Part shown: positions 29,392 to 38,086 of the stretch, piece after piece | Layout: every line of letters begins with the position of its first letter | Numbering within the stretch: position 1 is the stretch's first letter | DNA from: JBHJGM01 sp964405825 | GTDB taxonomy: Bacteria > Verrucomicrobiota > Verrucomicrobiia > Opitutales > JBHJGM01 | Length of the DNA: 64,000 nucleotides | Reading direction: 5' to 3' | NCBI GenBank assembly: GCA_964405825.1 | Contig: CAYOPI010000003.1 | Coordinates: 1 to 64,000 of the forward strand | Program-made: the position numbers and the translations under genes | The notes under the pieces: generated by a model | Seen by the model: the letters and a program-made list of their open reading frames with translations, nothing else | Databases searched by the model: none | What the model was told of the DNA's origin: nothing

Positions 29392-30354
29392 TCACGTTAC
29401 CACGTTGAGCGAATCCCCCGCCAGAAACGCCCGCACGTTGGCCGCGGTGATGCTCAAGAGACGCTCGCGGGCGGGCAGGCTGGCCCAGGCCAGGTGCGGG
29501 GTGATCAGGCACTTCGGCGCGACCCGCAGCGGGTTGTCCGCGCGCATGGGTTCAGCCGAAATCACGTCCAGGGCCGCTCCGCCTATCCGGTCCGTCCGCA
29601 GGGCTTCGGCCAGTTCGGCCTCGTTGATCAGACCGCCGCGCGCGGTGTTGATGATGAAGGCGCCGGGCTTCATCCGTCCCAGGCGTTCGGCGTTGACCAG
29701 CCCGGTCGTTTCCGGCGTCTGCGGACAGTGCAGCGAGACCACGTCGGACTGCTCGAAGATGGCGTCGATCTCGGCCCACTCGAACGGGGACCACTCCGGG
29801 GCATTGCGACGGCTGCGCGACGAACCCAACACCCGCGCCCCCAGGGCGTGGACCGCCGCGCCGACGCGGCTGCCGATGTCGCCCCAGCCAATGATCCCCA
29901 CCGTCGCCCCGCTCAACTCGATCGGTGCCTGCTGCCAGAAGGAAAAACGCTCGCTGCGCACCCACTCGCCGTTGTCGACAGCCTGCGAATGGCTGCCCAC
30001 CTGGTTGGTCAGTTCCAGAATCAGCGCCAGGGTGTGCTGCACCACCGAGGTCGTGCTGTAAGCCGGCACGTTGCACACCATCACCCCGCGCTCGCGCGCG
30101 GCCTCCACGTCGATGATGTTGTAACCGGTGGCCAGGACGCCGATCAGCTTGAGTTCGGGAAGGGCTTCCAGCGTCGCGCGCGAAAAGGGCACCTTGTTGG
30201 TCAGCGCCACCGTCGCCCCGGCGCAGCGCTCGACAATCGTCGCTTCCACGTAGGGCGTCAGGTCGTGAAAAACGAGTTCACCCAGGTGAGCCACCGCCGC
30301 CCAGGCGGCTTCGGGCAGGTCCAGCGTCGCCGCATCCAGCGCTACCATTTTCAT
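29392..30354 (-). CDS. D-2-hydroxyacid dehydrogenase (hydroxypyruvate/glycerate type)
   Basis: A 320-aa NAD-dependent oxidoreductase. The substrate domain includes KLIGVLATGYNIIDVEAARERG. The Rossmann motif is VGIIGWGDIGSRVG (~residue 146-159), with the Arg of INTARGGLINE, the Glu of ISAEPM and the His of LITPHLAWAS as the catalytic triad. The pattern fits glycerate/hydroxypyruvate dehydrogenases. A second ATG lies two codons after the first. It is convergent with the MFS transporter gene. Confidence 0.9.
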   Translation of the reverse strand: MKMVALDAATLDLPEAAWAAVAHLGELVFHDLTPYVEATIVERCAGATVALTNKVPFSRATLEALPELKLIGVLATGYNIIDVEAARERGVMVCNVPAYSTTSVVQHTLALILELTNQVGSHSQAVDNGEWVRSERFSFWQQAPIELSGATVGIIGWGDIGSRVGAAVHALGARVLGSSRSRRNAPEWSPFEWAEIDAIFEQSDVVSLHCPQTPETTGLVNAERLGRMKPGAFIINTARGGLINEAELAEALRTDRIGGAALDVISAEPMRADNPLRVAPKCLITPHLAWASLPARERLLSITAANVRAFLAGDSLNVVT

Positions 30355-30396
30355 GTGCGTGGATGCTGAACGTCATCAGACCACCTGCAATCGAAA

Positions 30397-30612
30397 TCAG
30401 CCGCCCGCTCCGGATTTGGCCGCCGAAACCAGCAGCCCCGCCAGACCCCACGCAATCAACGCAGCCGCCCGCAGAAACCGCCACAGGACCCGCCCTCCGC
30501 CAACCCGCACGGATTTCCCGGCGTGGCGCGGCAATGCAGGGGCGAGGTTGTTGGACTGCGGCCGGTGCACACCACCCTGGACCTCGAAACGTGCCGTTTC
30601 CGCATTTGCCAT
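30397..30612 (-). CDS. Possible small membrane protein
   Basis: A 71-aa open frame with an ATG at 30612, upstream of and on the same strand as the dehydrogenase gene, 42 bp away. A polar N-terminal half is followed by one predicted transmembrane helix (LWRFLRAAALIAWGLAGLLV) and a short Gly/Ala tail. I recognise no family. The competing plus-strand frame is Pro/Arg-rich and less protein-like. Tentative. Confidence 0.3.
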   Translation of the reverse strand: MANAETARFEVQGGVHRPQSNNLAPALPRHAGKSVRVGGGRVLWRFLRAAALIAWGLAGLLVSAAKSGAGG

Positions 30613-30642
30613 CGTGACAAATCAGCAACAGTTTGCCGGCGA

Positions 30643-31410
30643 ATGTCGCGCTTGCGCCACAAAGCTCTGCCCGCGGTCGGGATGGGCCTGCTGTTGCTCG
30701 CGGCCTGGTACTCGGCCATCCTCCTCTTTGGCATCAGCCCGTTTCTGCTGCCGGCCCCGCACGACGTCATCGTTGCCTTCTGGGAGCAGCGCCAGTCCCT
30801 CTTCTCCGCCGGCCTGATTACGGGCCTCCACGCCATGGTGGGTTTCTGCCTGGCCGTGAGCGGCGGCTTCCTTCTGGCCGTGCCGATGAGCCTTTTCGGG
30901 CTCTTTCGCCGCGCGGCCTACCCCTGGGTCACCGCCCTGCAGATGGTCCCGGTCATCACGCTGATCCCCATCCTCGTGCGCTGGTTTGATTACGGCATGG
31001 GCAGCGTGGCCGCCATCACCTTCCTCATCAGCTTTTTCCCGGTGGTGGTCAACACGACCACCGGCCTGACCAACGTCAACGGTGACTTCCTCGACCTCTT
31101 CCGGCTCAACGGTGCCAGCCGCTGGCAGGAACTGTGGCAACTGCGCGTGCCCAACAGCCTGCCCTACTTCATGGCCGGCGTGCGCATCGCCGCCACCCTC
31201 GCGCCGATCGGCGCGCTCACCGGCGACCTCTTTGCCGGCAGCGTGGGCCCCGACAGCGGCCTGGGCTACCTCGTGCAGCTCTACCAGGGCGAGGGCGCGA
31301 TCCACAGCGTCTTCGCGGTCGTGCTCTTCTCCAGCCTGCTGGGTTTCGCCTTTGTCGCCAGCGTGCTCTTCATCTGCGGGCGCATCCTGCGCCGCCGCCC
31401 CTCCAGTTGA
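30643..31410 (+). CDS. ABC transporter permease (SsuC/TauC/ThiX-like)
   Basis: A 255-aa inner-membrane permease with six predicted helices and the EAA-type cytoplasmic loop in DLFRLNGASRWQELWQLRVPNSLPY (coupling helix). This subfamily imports nitrate, sulfonates, taurine or thiamine precursors, together with an ATPase and a periplasmic binding protein. Neither partner is encoded within the neighbouring genes, so this is an orphan permease in this window. ATG 30643 (MSRLRHKALP) was chosen. The longer frame upstream lacks family sequence. Confidence 0.88.
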   Translation: MSRLRHKALPAVGMGLLLLAAWYSAILLFGISPFLLPAPHDVIVAFWEQRQSLFSAGLITGLHAMVGFCLAVSGGFLLAVPMSLFGLFRRAAYPWVTALQMVPVITLIPILVRWFDYGMGSVAAITFLISFFPVVVNTTTGLTNVNGDFLDLFRLNGASRWQELWQLRVPNSLPYFMAGVRIAATLAPIGALTGDLFAGSVGPDSGLGYLVQLYQGEGAIHSVFAVVLFSSLLGFAFVASVLFICGRILRRRPSS

Positions 31411-31477
31411 CGTCCATCCAGTCCCGCTCGCGAAAAGGGATTGCTCCCTGCATCCCTCCGCGAACACCCTCCACCTC

Positions 31478-31981
31478 ATGACGAAACGCCTGTGCCTTTG
31501 GCTGCTGCTGGGAGTTCTCCCCCTGAGTGTGTCCGCGCTCTCCATCCGCGCGGTGCAACACCGCAACTTCAGCACCGCCGACTTCGAGCGCATCGCCGAC
31601 TACGCAGGATGGTCGGACTTCGACGGGCGCCTCTGCCTGCGCACCAACCCCAAGGACCTCGACGGCACCTACTTCGTCGTCCGGCTCGACCGCAAGGTGC
31701 GCGCCCTCCCGCCCGACACGCGCATCGAACTGGCCTACCTGCTGGCCGACAGCCCGACGATCCACCGCTTCGAAACCCCTCTGCAAACCGACCGCGACCG
31801 CGCCAAACAGCGACGCGTCTACCTCGGCCTGACCGAAGGCGCTGCCCAGCCCATCCCCACCCAGGACAATCCCCTGACCGCCTACCGCATCCGCCTCTTC
31901 GCCGCCGATTCCAGCGAGCCCCTTGCCGTGCACGAGAGTTTCCTCTGGCGCGCCCCCCGGTCCACGGCCCCGGCGCCGTGA
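31478..31981 (+). CDS. Hypothetical exported protein
   Basis: A 167-aa protein with a clear signal peptide (MTKRLCLWLLLGVLPLSVSA) and a mature part rich in beta-strand and charged segments. I recognise no domain. Segments such as DLDGTYFVVRLDRKVRALP and RVYLGLTEGAA suggest a small beta-sandwich. The stop overlaps the GTG start of the DNA glycosylase gene by 4 bp, so the two are translated together. The permease gene ends 67 bp upstream. Confidence 0.65.
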   Translation: MTKRLCLWLLLGVLPLSVSALSIRAVQHRNFSTADFERIADYAGWSDFDGRLCLRTNPKDLDGTYFVVRLDRKVRALPPDTRIELAYLLADSPTIHRFETPLQTDRDRAKQRRVYLGLTEGAAQPIPTQDNPLTAYRIRLFAADSSEPLAVHESFLWRAPRSTAPAP

Positions 31982-32889
31982 CCCCGCCGGGCTGGAGTCC
32001 GTGGACCCCGCTGGCCCCGGCCCTGCGGATGGAACCGCGCTCGCTGGCCGAGTCCCTCAACGGCGGACAGGCTTTCCGCTGGAACCCAGTCGAGCGAAAC
32101 GGCCTCTGGCAAGGTGTCTGGGGCAACTCCGTCGCCCGCCTTCGCCTCGACGACGACGGCCAACTGCTGTGGTCCTGCCCAGAGGAACTTGAGCCCAACC
32201 TCGCCCAAACCCTCCCCGCCTACCTCGCCTGCACGACGGACTTCGCCACCTGTGCGCGGGCCCTTCCCCTGGCCGGCGACGAACACCTGCGCGCCGCCGT
32301 CAACACCTGGCCCCACCTGCGCATCCTGCGCCAGCCCCTCGGCGAAACCCTCTTCGCCTTCCTCTGCTCCTCCACCAAACAGATCGTCCAGATCAAGCAG
32401 ATCTGCGAAGCGGTGGCCGCCCGTTTCGGGCAGGAGCTGGTCCCCGGCATCCGCGCGCTGCCGGACTGGCCGACCCTTGCCAGCGTATCCGAAAATGCAC
32501 TACGCGCCTGCCGCCTGGGCTACCGCGCGCGCTACATCCACCAGACCGCCCGGATCCTCGCCGAGTCCCCCCACCTCCTCGACGGCCTCGACTCCCTCCC
32601 GCTGGAGCAGGCCCGCGAACGCCACCTGCGCCTGCCCGGCGTCGGCCCGAAAATCGCCGCCTGCCTCCAGCTCTTTGGCGCGGGCCGCCTTGAAGCATTC
32701 CCCATCGACACCTGGATTCTCAAGGCCCTGCGCGAACTCTACGGCCTCGACCCGACCTGGCGCGCCCACCACCTCGAGCGTTTCGCTCAAATCCACTTCG
32801 CACCCCATCCCGGCCTGGCCCAGCAGTTCCTCTTTGCCCGGATGCGGCAACGCCGGACGGCCTCCGCGGCGATGCCGAAAGCTCGCTGA
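31978..32889 (+). CDS. 8-oxoguanine DNA glycosylase-like (OGG type)
   Basis: Base-excision repair enzyme of 303 aa. The N-terminal domain (SLNGGQAFRWNP) is characteristic of the OGG1 fold and contacts the lesion. The helix-hairpin-helix is LPGVGPKIAACLQLFG, with the catalytic Lys225 followed by Asp244 in AFPIDTWIL. These correspond to Lys249 and Asp268 of human OGG1. It acts as a bifunctional glycosylase/lyase on 8-oxoG:C in the family. The GTG start at 31978 overlaps the preceding stop. No FeS cluster cysteines are present, as expected for OGG. Confidence 0.9.
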   Translation: MTPPGWSPWTPLAPALRMEPRSLAESLNGGQAFRWNPVERNGLWQGVWGNSVARLRLDDDGQLLWSCPEELEPNLAQTLPAYLACTTDFATCARALPLAGDEHLRAAVNTWPHLRILRQPLGETLFAFLCSSTKQIVQIKQICEAVAARFGQELVPGIRALPDWPTLASVSENALRACRLGYRARYIHQTARILAESPHLLDGLDSLPLEQARERHLRLPGVGPKIAACLQLFGAGRLEAFPIDTWILKALRELYGLDPTWRAHHLERFAQIHFAPHPGLAQQFLFARMRQRRTASAAMPKAR

Positions 32890-32961
32890 ACCCTCCGCCA
32901 GTCAAGGGGCTCGTTCGCGAACCCGATGCGACCCTTCCGAGTCCCCTCGCGGTCACGCAAC

Positions 32962-33711
32962 CTAGCCGGCTTCAGCCAGGACGGCCTCGTCGATGTCGTA
33001 GTTGGAGTGCACCGCCTTGACGTCCTCCAGGTCATCGAGGGCCTCAATCAGCTTGAGCACCTTCTTGGCCGTGTCCGCGTCGCTCACCGGCACCGGTGTG
33101 TTGGGCAGGTAGACAATCTCCGACTCGTCGGCCTCGATGCCCGCCTCGCCCAGCGCCTTGGAGACGTTGTCGAAATCCTGCATCTCACAGATAATCTCAA
33201 AGTGGTCGTCCTCATCCTTGACGTCTTCGGCCCCGGCCTCGATCGCCACCTCCATCAGCTGTTCCTCGTCGGTCTTCTCGCCGGCAATCAGAAACTGGCC
33301 CTTGCGCTGAAAGTTGAAGGCCAGCGCACCTGCCCCGGCCAGGTTGCCCCCGTGCTTGGAAAAGGTACTGCGCACCTCGGCCGCGCTGCGGTTCTTGTTG
33401 TCGGTCGTCACCTCAACGATCAGCCCGACCCCGCCCGGCGCGTAACCTTCATAGGTCAGCTCCTCGATGATCATCCCGGGCAACTCGCCCGTGCCCTTCT
33501 TGATCGCCTTGTCCACGTTGTCGCTGGGCATGTTGGCCTGCTTGGCCTTCTGCAACACCGTGCGCAGCCGCGGGTTGAAGCCCGGATCACCGCCGCCGGA
33601 ACGCGCCGCCAGCGTGATTTCCTTGCTGATGATCGAGAACATCTTGCCGCGCTTGGCGTCCACGGCCGCCTTGTGCCGCTTGATGGTAGCCCATTTGCTG
33701 TGTCCGGACAT
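32962..33711 (-). CDS. YebC/PmpR family DNA-binding regulatory protein
   Basis: A 249-aa protein starting MSGHSKWATIKRHKAA, the invariant beginning of the TACO1/YebC family. Members act as transcriptional regulators or as factors that help ribosomes through proline-rich stretches. Conserved blocks TYEGYAPGGVGLIVE and DNKNRSAAEVRSTFSKHGG are intact and length is normal. A longer open frame upstream of 33711 is not coding. It follows yidC after 103 bp on the same strand. Confidence 0.95.
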   Translation of the reverse strand: MSGHSKWATIKRHKAAVDAKRGKMFSIISKEITLAARSGGGDPGFNPRLRTVLQKAKQANMPSDNVDKAIKKGTGELPGMIIEELTYEGYAPGGVGLIVEVTTDNKNRSAAEVRSTFSKHGGNLAGAGALAFNFQRKGQFLIAGEKTDEEQLMEVAIEAGAEDVKDEDDHFEIICEMQDFDNVSKALGEAGIEADESEIVYLPNTPVPVSDADTAKKVLKLIEALDDLEDVKAVHSNYDIDEAVLAEAG

Positions 33712-33814
33712 GACCTGAAAAAGTGGGTTGGCTGCAAGCGGAAGTACGCTGCCCGTCAGCGACTTCCAGAACATCCAAGACTGCCCGAAGGAGGCCCCGC
33801 TGGCGAGGAAAATC

Positions 33815-35806
33815 CTACTTGCGGGCCTTGCTGCGCGGACGCTGCGGGCTGCGCGAGCCGCCCCCGGAGCCCTTCTGGCCCCCGCCGCCGCCGGCCTTCG
33901 TGCCGCCGCTGCTGCCACCGCCGGAGGAGCCCCCGGCCGCCGCCGCTTCGATGGCCACATCCTGCGGATCCTTCGAGCGGTTCGTCAGCCACTGCTGGAA
34001 AATCCCCAGCACATTGCTCACCGTCCAGTACAGCACCAGCCCGCTGGCAAAACTGTACAGAAAGACCAGCAGCACCAGCGGCATGAACTGGAAGATCGTG
34101 CGCTGCAGGTTGTCCGTCGACGGCGTCGGCGTCATGCGCATCTGAAAGAACATCGACAGCGCCATCAGGATCGGCAGCAGGTTGACCGGGAAGCCCCCAA
34201 TCACAAACAGCTGGTCCTGCGCCGAGAGGTCATCGATCCACAGAAAGCCCGCGTAACGCAGTTCCGAGGCCGTGCGCAGCATGAAGAACAGCCCCAGGAA
34301 AATCGGCATCTGCACCAGCAGCGGCAGACAGCCCGCCGCCGGGTTGACCTTGTGCTCCTTGAACAGGCGCATGGTCTCCTTCTGCATCTTCTGCGGATTG
34401 TCCTTGTACTTCTCCCGCAGCTCCCGCATCGGCCCGGAAATCTTCTGCATCCGCTTGGCCGATTTTGTCTGCACCGCCGTCAGCGGCCAGAGGATCGCCT
34501 TCACGATGACCGTCAGCAGGATGATCGCCACGCCCCAGTTGCCCACGCCCCACTGCAGACCATTCAAGGCCAGCAGCAGCGGAATGCTGATCCAGGAGAA
34601 CCAGCCAAACTGCATCACTTCGTCCTGATCGCCACCCAGTGCGGTCAGGCGCTGATATTCCTTCGGCCCGACGTAAAAGGCCGCTTCGAGCACCTGCGTC
34701 TCGCCCGGCCCCAATTCACCCAGGTCAACCCGCAGGGCCGCCTCCAGACCGGTTGCCTTGCGCCGGTCAAACTCGTCCGGGTCCAGCAGCAGATCGTCCA
34801 CGTACAGGCGCGAGCCCACCGTCTCCGGACCCAGCGTCAGAATGCCGGCAAAGAACTGGTTCTTGACCGTGGCCCAGCGCGTGCCCGGGGTGTTCTCCAG
34901 CAGGACCTCCTGGCCCGGGCCCCCGCCAAACAGACCCAGAAAACCGCTGCTGGCAAAAAACTGCGTCACGCTGAAAAAGGTCGTCTCGTCGCCGTCGTAG
35001 ACGCCCGCTGCCAGCGCCTCGGCCGCACCCACTCCGGCTGTCGGCGGCAGCGCTCCCAGCCCCAGAAAAAAGTTCAGCGGCACCACCGTATCTTCCCCAC
35101 CGGCCCCCGGCTGGTAGGCGAACTCGCTCTTGTGGTTGATGATGTATTCCTCGCTCTCCTTGCCCTCGGGCTGCAGCGAGTACACCCGGCGGATGATCAC
35201 CCCATCGGGGTCACGTCGCACAAAGGAAATGGCCAGCTGTTCCTCGTCCAGGGCCTCCAGCTTGAACTGCCGCAGACGCGTGCCGGGCCGATCCGCGGCA
35301 CCGCCGGAGGGACGGCTCAGGCCCAGCGCAGGCTTGGCTCCGGGGGGGTTGAAGACCACCGGCACGTCCCCGTCGATCTCGGTCGGATAGGCCAGCTTGT
35401 CGCCTTCGCGGGCCACCAGCGCAACCTGCTCGATCGCCCCGCCGTCGTTCGTAAAAGTCACCTCGATGAAGCCGTTGCTGAGGGTGACCTTCTCTTCGGG
35501 CGGGGCCTCCTCCTCATCCACGCGCGTGCTCCGGCGCACCAGCGAGCCCTCGCCACCGTCCGCCGTCGGCGCGGGCTCGAGGGCGTCCGCGACCTCGGCC
35601 GGCGTCGTCTCCGTGGGCGCCGGCGCGGACCCATCCGAAGAGGCATCCTGCGGCGCTGGCGCAGGTGCAGCCTCGCCGGTTTCCTCGGTGGGCGCGGGTT
35701 CCCGGGCGGTGTCCTCGGGCGCAGGCGCCTCGGGCGCGGTAAACTGCAGCGACAGAAATGCCGCCATCAGCAACAGCAGTCCAATGATCAGATTCTTCTT
35801 ATCCAT
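33815..35806 (-). CDS. yidC: Membrane protein insertase YidC
   Basis: A 663-aa inner-membrane insertase that integrates and folds membrane proteins alone or with SecYEG. The N-terminal helix (NLIIGLLLLMAAFLSLQF) is followed by a long acidic Pro/Ala/Glu linker (~25-110), the periplasmic beta-supersandwich domain, and the conserved C-terminal 60KD_IMP domain with five helices (from GNWGVAIILLTVIVKAILWPL, including the KKH-like loop and VNPAAGCLPLLVQMP). A Gly/Ser and Lys/Arg-rich tail of about 45 residues could contact ribosomes. It follows yidD by 47 bp. Confidence 0.96.
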   Translation of the reverse strand: MDKKNLIIGLLLLMAAFLSLQFTAPEAPAPEDTAREPAPTEETGEAAPAPAPQDASSDGSAPAPTETTPAEVADALEPAPTADGGEGSLVRRSTRVDEEEAPPEEKVTLSNGFIEVTFTNDGGAIEQVALVAREGDKLAYPTEIDGDVPVVFNPPGAKPALGLSRPSGGAADRPGTRLRQFKLEALDEEQLAISFVRRDPDGVIIRRVYSLQPEGKESEEYIINHKSEFAYQPGAGGEDTVVPLNFFLGLGALPPTAGVGAAEALAAGVYDGDETTFFSVTQFFASSGFLGLFGGGPGQEVLLENTPGTRWATVKNQFFAGILTLGPETVGSRLYVDDLLLDPDEFDRRKATGLEAALRVDLGELGPGETQVLEAAFYVGPKEYQRLTALGGDQDEVMQFGWFSWISIPLLLALNGLQWGVGNWGVAIILLTVIVKAILWPLTAVQTKSAKRMQKISGPMRELREKYKDNPQKMQKETMRLFKEHKVNPAAGCLPLLVQMPIFLGLFFMLRTASELRYAGFLWIDDLSAQDQLFVIGGFPVNLLPILMALSMFFQMRMTPTPSTDNLQRTIFQFMPLVLLVFLYSFASGLVLYWTVSNVLGIFQQWLTNRSKDPQDVAIEAAAAGGSSGGGSSGGTKAGGGGGQKGSGGGSRSPQRPRSKARK

Positions 35807-35853
35807 CCGCGTGGGGGCGTCTCAAAAAAGTCAGCTTGGGGGGACGGTGCGCT

Positions 35854-36189
35854 TCAACGCACCGCTTCGGTTGCCCGACCGCTCGAGGGCCTGGTCGTTC
35901 CCGTCGGCGCGGATTCGCCCTTTCCAGGTACCGGATCGTGACCGCCAGGATGAAAGGGGTGGCAGCGCAGAATCCGCCGCAGCGACAGCCAGCTGCCCCG
36001 CCACGGTCCATGAGACCGCAGACTCTCCAGCGCGTACGCCGAACACGTCGGGTGAAAACGGCAGCCGCAGCTCGGCCCGAACAGCACGCGCTTCAGCGGT
36101 GAAAGCGTGTAGCGATAGACCTGCACCAGCGTTCGCAACAGCCAGACCAGAACGCGTTCAACCGACCGCCAAAGCAGACCCAAGCTCAC
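35854..36189 (-). CDS. yidD: Membrane protein insertion efficiency factor YidD
   Basis: A 111-aa protein. An amphipathic N-terminal segment is followed by the signature YRYTLSPLKRVLFGPSCGCRFHPTCSAYALESL and RILRCHPFHPGGHDPVP, which is diagnostic for YidD. The GTG start at 36189 overlaps the rnpA stop (GTGA). The C-terminal tail of about 20 residues is basic and unconserved. It assists YidC-dependent insertion at the inner membrane. Confidence 0.94.
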   Translation of the reverse strand: MSLGLLWRSVERVLVWLLRTLVQVYRYTLSPLKRVLFGPSCGCRFHPTCSAYALESLRSHGPWRGSWLSLRRILRCHPFHPGGHDPVPGKGESAPTGTTRPSSGRATEAVR

Positions 36190-36599
36190 GCCGATCCTCC
36201 CGCCTGGGCACCAGGGCCACCGCCCGGACGCCGCGCCCGCTTCATCGCCTTTTCCAAACCGCGCAGGTACGCCGACTCCAACGTTGCATAAGCCTCGGTC
36301 GCCACCGCCGGACGCATGATCACAACCACGTCGGCAGAGGCCGGCAGGACCTCCGGGTGACGCCGGAAAATCTCGCGAAAACGCCGCTTGGCGCGGTTGC
36401 GCACCACCGCGTTGCCCACCTTGCGCGAGGCCACCACGCCCAGCCGCGCGCCTTCGGGGCCATTGCCCTCGCGCCGCAGCCGCAGCCGTAGAAAAAAGGC
36501 GCCGCACTCGGCCCGCGCGCTGCGACCACGCACCGCCGCAAAATCCGCCGGGCGCTTGAGCCGCTGGACCGCACTCAAACGCTGCGACACCGTCGCCAT
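36186..36599 (-). CDS. rnpA: Ribonuclease P protein component
   Basis: A 137-aa basic protein that binds RNase P RNA for 5' maturation of tRNAs. LKRPADFAAVRGR matches the family start, and SRKVGNAVVRNRAKRRFREIFR is the RNR signature. ATG 36599 was chosen, with GCGGGA upstream. An in-frame ATG at 36614 would add five residues. The slightly long C-terminal tail is Gly/Arg-rich. It lies in the order rpmH-rnpA-yidD-yidC, the standard arrangement. Confidence 0.94.
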   Translation of the reverse strand: MATVSQRLSAVQRLKRPADFAAVRGRSARAECGAFFLRLRLRREGNGPEGARLGVVASRKVGNAVVRNRAKRRFREIFRRHPEVLPASADVVVIMRPAVATEAYATLESAYLRGLEKAMKRARRPGGGPGAQAGGSA

Positions 36600-36643
36600 C
36601 GTCAATCCCGCCATCCCCGTCACTGCCTCAACCTGCCGGGGAC

Positions 36644-36778
36644 TCAACCGGCCAGGCGCTTGCGCCCCTTGCGCCGTCGATCGGCCAGCACCTTGCGACC
36701 GCCGCGGGTCTGCTTGCGGGCACGAAACCCGCAACGGCGGGCGCGCTTGAGACGGGAGGGTCGGAAGGTCGGCTGCAT
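36644..36778 (-). CDS. rpmH: 50S ribosomal protein L34
   Basis: A 44-aa highly basic protein beginning MQPTFRPSRLKRARRCGFRA and ending KGRKRLAG. The pattern T-x-R-P-S-x-x-K-R-x-R-x-x-G-F-R-x-R is that of bL34. It is located 44 bp upstream of rnpA on the same strand. The gene is short and sits in a frame masked by longer shadow frames. Confidence 0.96.
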   Translation of the reverse strand: MQPTFRPSRLKRARRCGFRARKQTRGGRKVLADRRRKGRKRLAG

Positions 36779-36833
36779 GACGGCTTTTCGGCTTGAATCA
36801 AAACGAGCAAAAAACCCCGTCCGGCCCCTGCTG

Positions 36834-37769
36834 TCAAGCCTCCTCGGGTGCGGCCATCAGCCGCCGGCAGGCCTCCAGATAGCGCTCCTGCGTGCGCTCG
36901 ACCACCGCCGGCGGCAGGTCCGGTCCGGGCGCGGTCTTGTCCCAGTCCAGACCTTCCAGGTAGTCGCGCACGTACTGCTTGTCGAAGGCCGGCTGGGTCC
37001 GGCCCGGCGCGTAGCCTTCCCGCGGCCAGTACCGCGATGAATCCGGCGTCAGCACTTCGTCGATCAGGTGAAGCCGTCCCTCGGCGTCGCGCCCAAACTC
37101 AAATTTCGTGTCGGCCAGGATCATCCCCCCGGCCTCCGCGACCTCGCTGCCCATCTGAAAAAGCGCCATCGACGCCGCCCGGACCGCCTCAAAGATCTCC
37201 TCACCAACGACTTCGCGCGCCTCAGCTTCGGTCAGAGGCAGGTCATGGCCCGCGCTGGCCTTGGTCGTGGGCGTAAAAAGCGCCTCCGGCAGCCGGGAGG
37301 ACTCCGCCAACCCCTTTGGCAGCGCGTGCCCCTGCACCGATCCCTCCGCCTGATAGGCTTTCCAGCCGCTGCCCGCCAGATAACCGCGCACCACCGCCTC
37401 CAGCGGCAGTGGCTCCATTCGCCGCACCAGCATCGAGCGCCCCAGCAACGCGCTGCCGCCCACCCGCATCAGCACGTCGGCCAAACGGTCCGTGTGGTCT
37501 GCCGCCAGATGATGCGGCATCACCGAGCCCGCCCGCTCAAACCACCACAGACTGATTTGCGTCAGGAGCACGCCCTTGCCCGGAATCCCCGCGGGCAAAA
37601 TCACGTCAAAAGCCGACAGGCGGTCCGTTGCCACGATCAACAGGTGCTGCCCGTCGCCGGCGTCGAAGATCTCACGGACCTTTCCCGAACCCAGGTGCTC
37701 CAGTTCCAACGCCGGCCTGCCCGTCAACGCCGGCCCCTGAATGGCTTTCTGCAACGCCTCCATCTGCAT
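36834..37769 (-). CDS. purC: Phosphoribosylaminoimidazole-succinocarboxamide synthase
   Basis: De novo purine synthesis: CAIR plus aspartate plus ATP gives SAICAR. The 311-aa protein is of the longer, yeast Ade1-like bacterial form. It shows GSGKVREIFDAGDGQHLLIVATDRLSAFDV (nucleotide site), SMLVRRMEPLPLEAVVRGYLAGSGWK, and ADTKFEFGRD followed by IDEVLTPDSSRYWP. The start ATG at 37769 fits the family; the frame is open 12 codons further. The stop lies 55 bp upstream of rpmH on the same strand. Confidence 0.95.
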   Translation of the reverse strand: MQMEALQKAIQGPALTGRPALELEHLGSGKVREIFDAGDGQHLLIVATDRLSAFDVILPAGIPGKGVLLTQISLWWFERAGSVMPHHLAADHTDRLADVLMRVGGSALLGRSMLVRRMEPLPLEAVVRGYLAGSGWKAYQAEGSVQGHALPKGLAESSRLPEALFTPTTKASAGHDLPLTEAEAREVVGEEIFEAVRAASMALFQMGSEVAEAGGMILADTKFEFGRDAEGRLHLIDEVLTPDSSRYWPREGYAPGRTQPAFDKQYVRDYLEGLDWDKTAPGPDLPPAVVERTQERYLEACRRLMAAPEEA

Positions 37770-37904
37770 CCGCCCGATTTCGCCCGGCCCGTCCCGCCGG
37801 CGCAACCCCTGGCAGGCCCGAATCAGAAATTTCTTGCGCCCGAGGACCTCCGGTGTAGCGTTTCCTCTTTCCTGAAGGCGGCCTCGGCCGTTGGTTCAGA
37901 CCAC

Positions 37905-37982
37905 GTCCCCTTCGTCTAGGCAGGTCTAGGACTCTGGATTTTCATTCCAGCAACAGGGGTTCGAATCCCCTAGGGGACGCCA
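37905..37982 (+). tRNA. tRNA-Glu(TTC)
   Basis: Full cloverleaf. The acceptor stem is GTCCCCT/AGGGGAC with discriminator G and an encoded CCA (37980-37982). The anticodon stem is CTGGA/TCCAG with loop TTTTCAT, giving anticodon TTC. The T-arm is GGGG-TTCGAAT-CCCC. The D-arm GTCTAGG…CTAGGAC is as in bacterial glutamate tRNAs. Confidence 0.97.
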
Positions 37983-38086
37983 TTTTCACTGCCGGGGCGA
38001 GGTCAGAGGCGACGTTTCGGACCTATGTGTTTATGCGCCGGGCAACATCGAGCGGGCTTCATTCGTCAAAGGCGCGCAGGGCGCTC

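Noticed and set aside
36809..36833. Possible terminator between purC and rpmH (GGGG followed by T6 on the minus strand)
   Set aside because: Only a 3-bp stem can form next to the T run, so a Rho-independent terminator is not supported.
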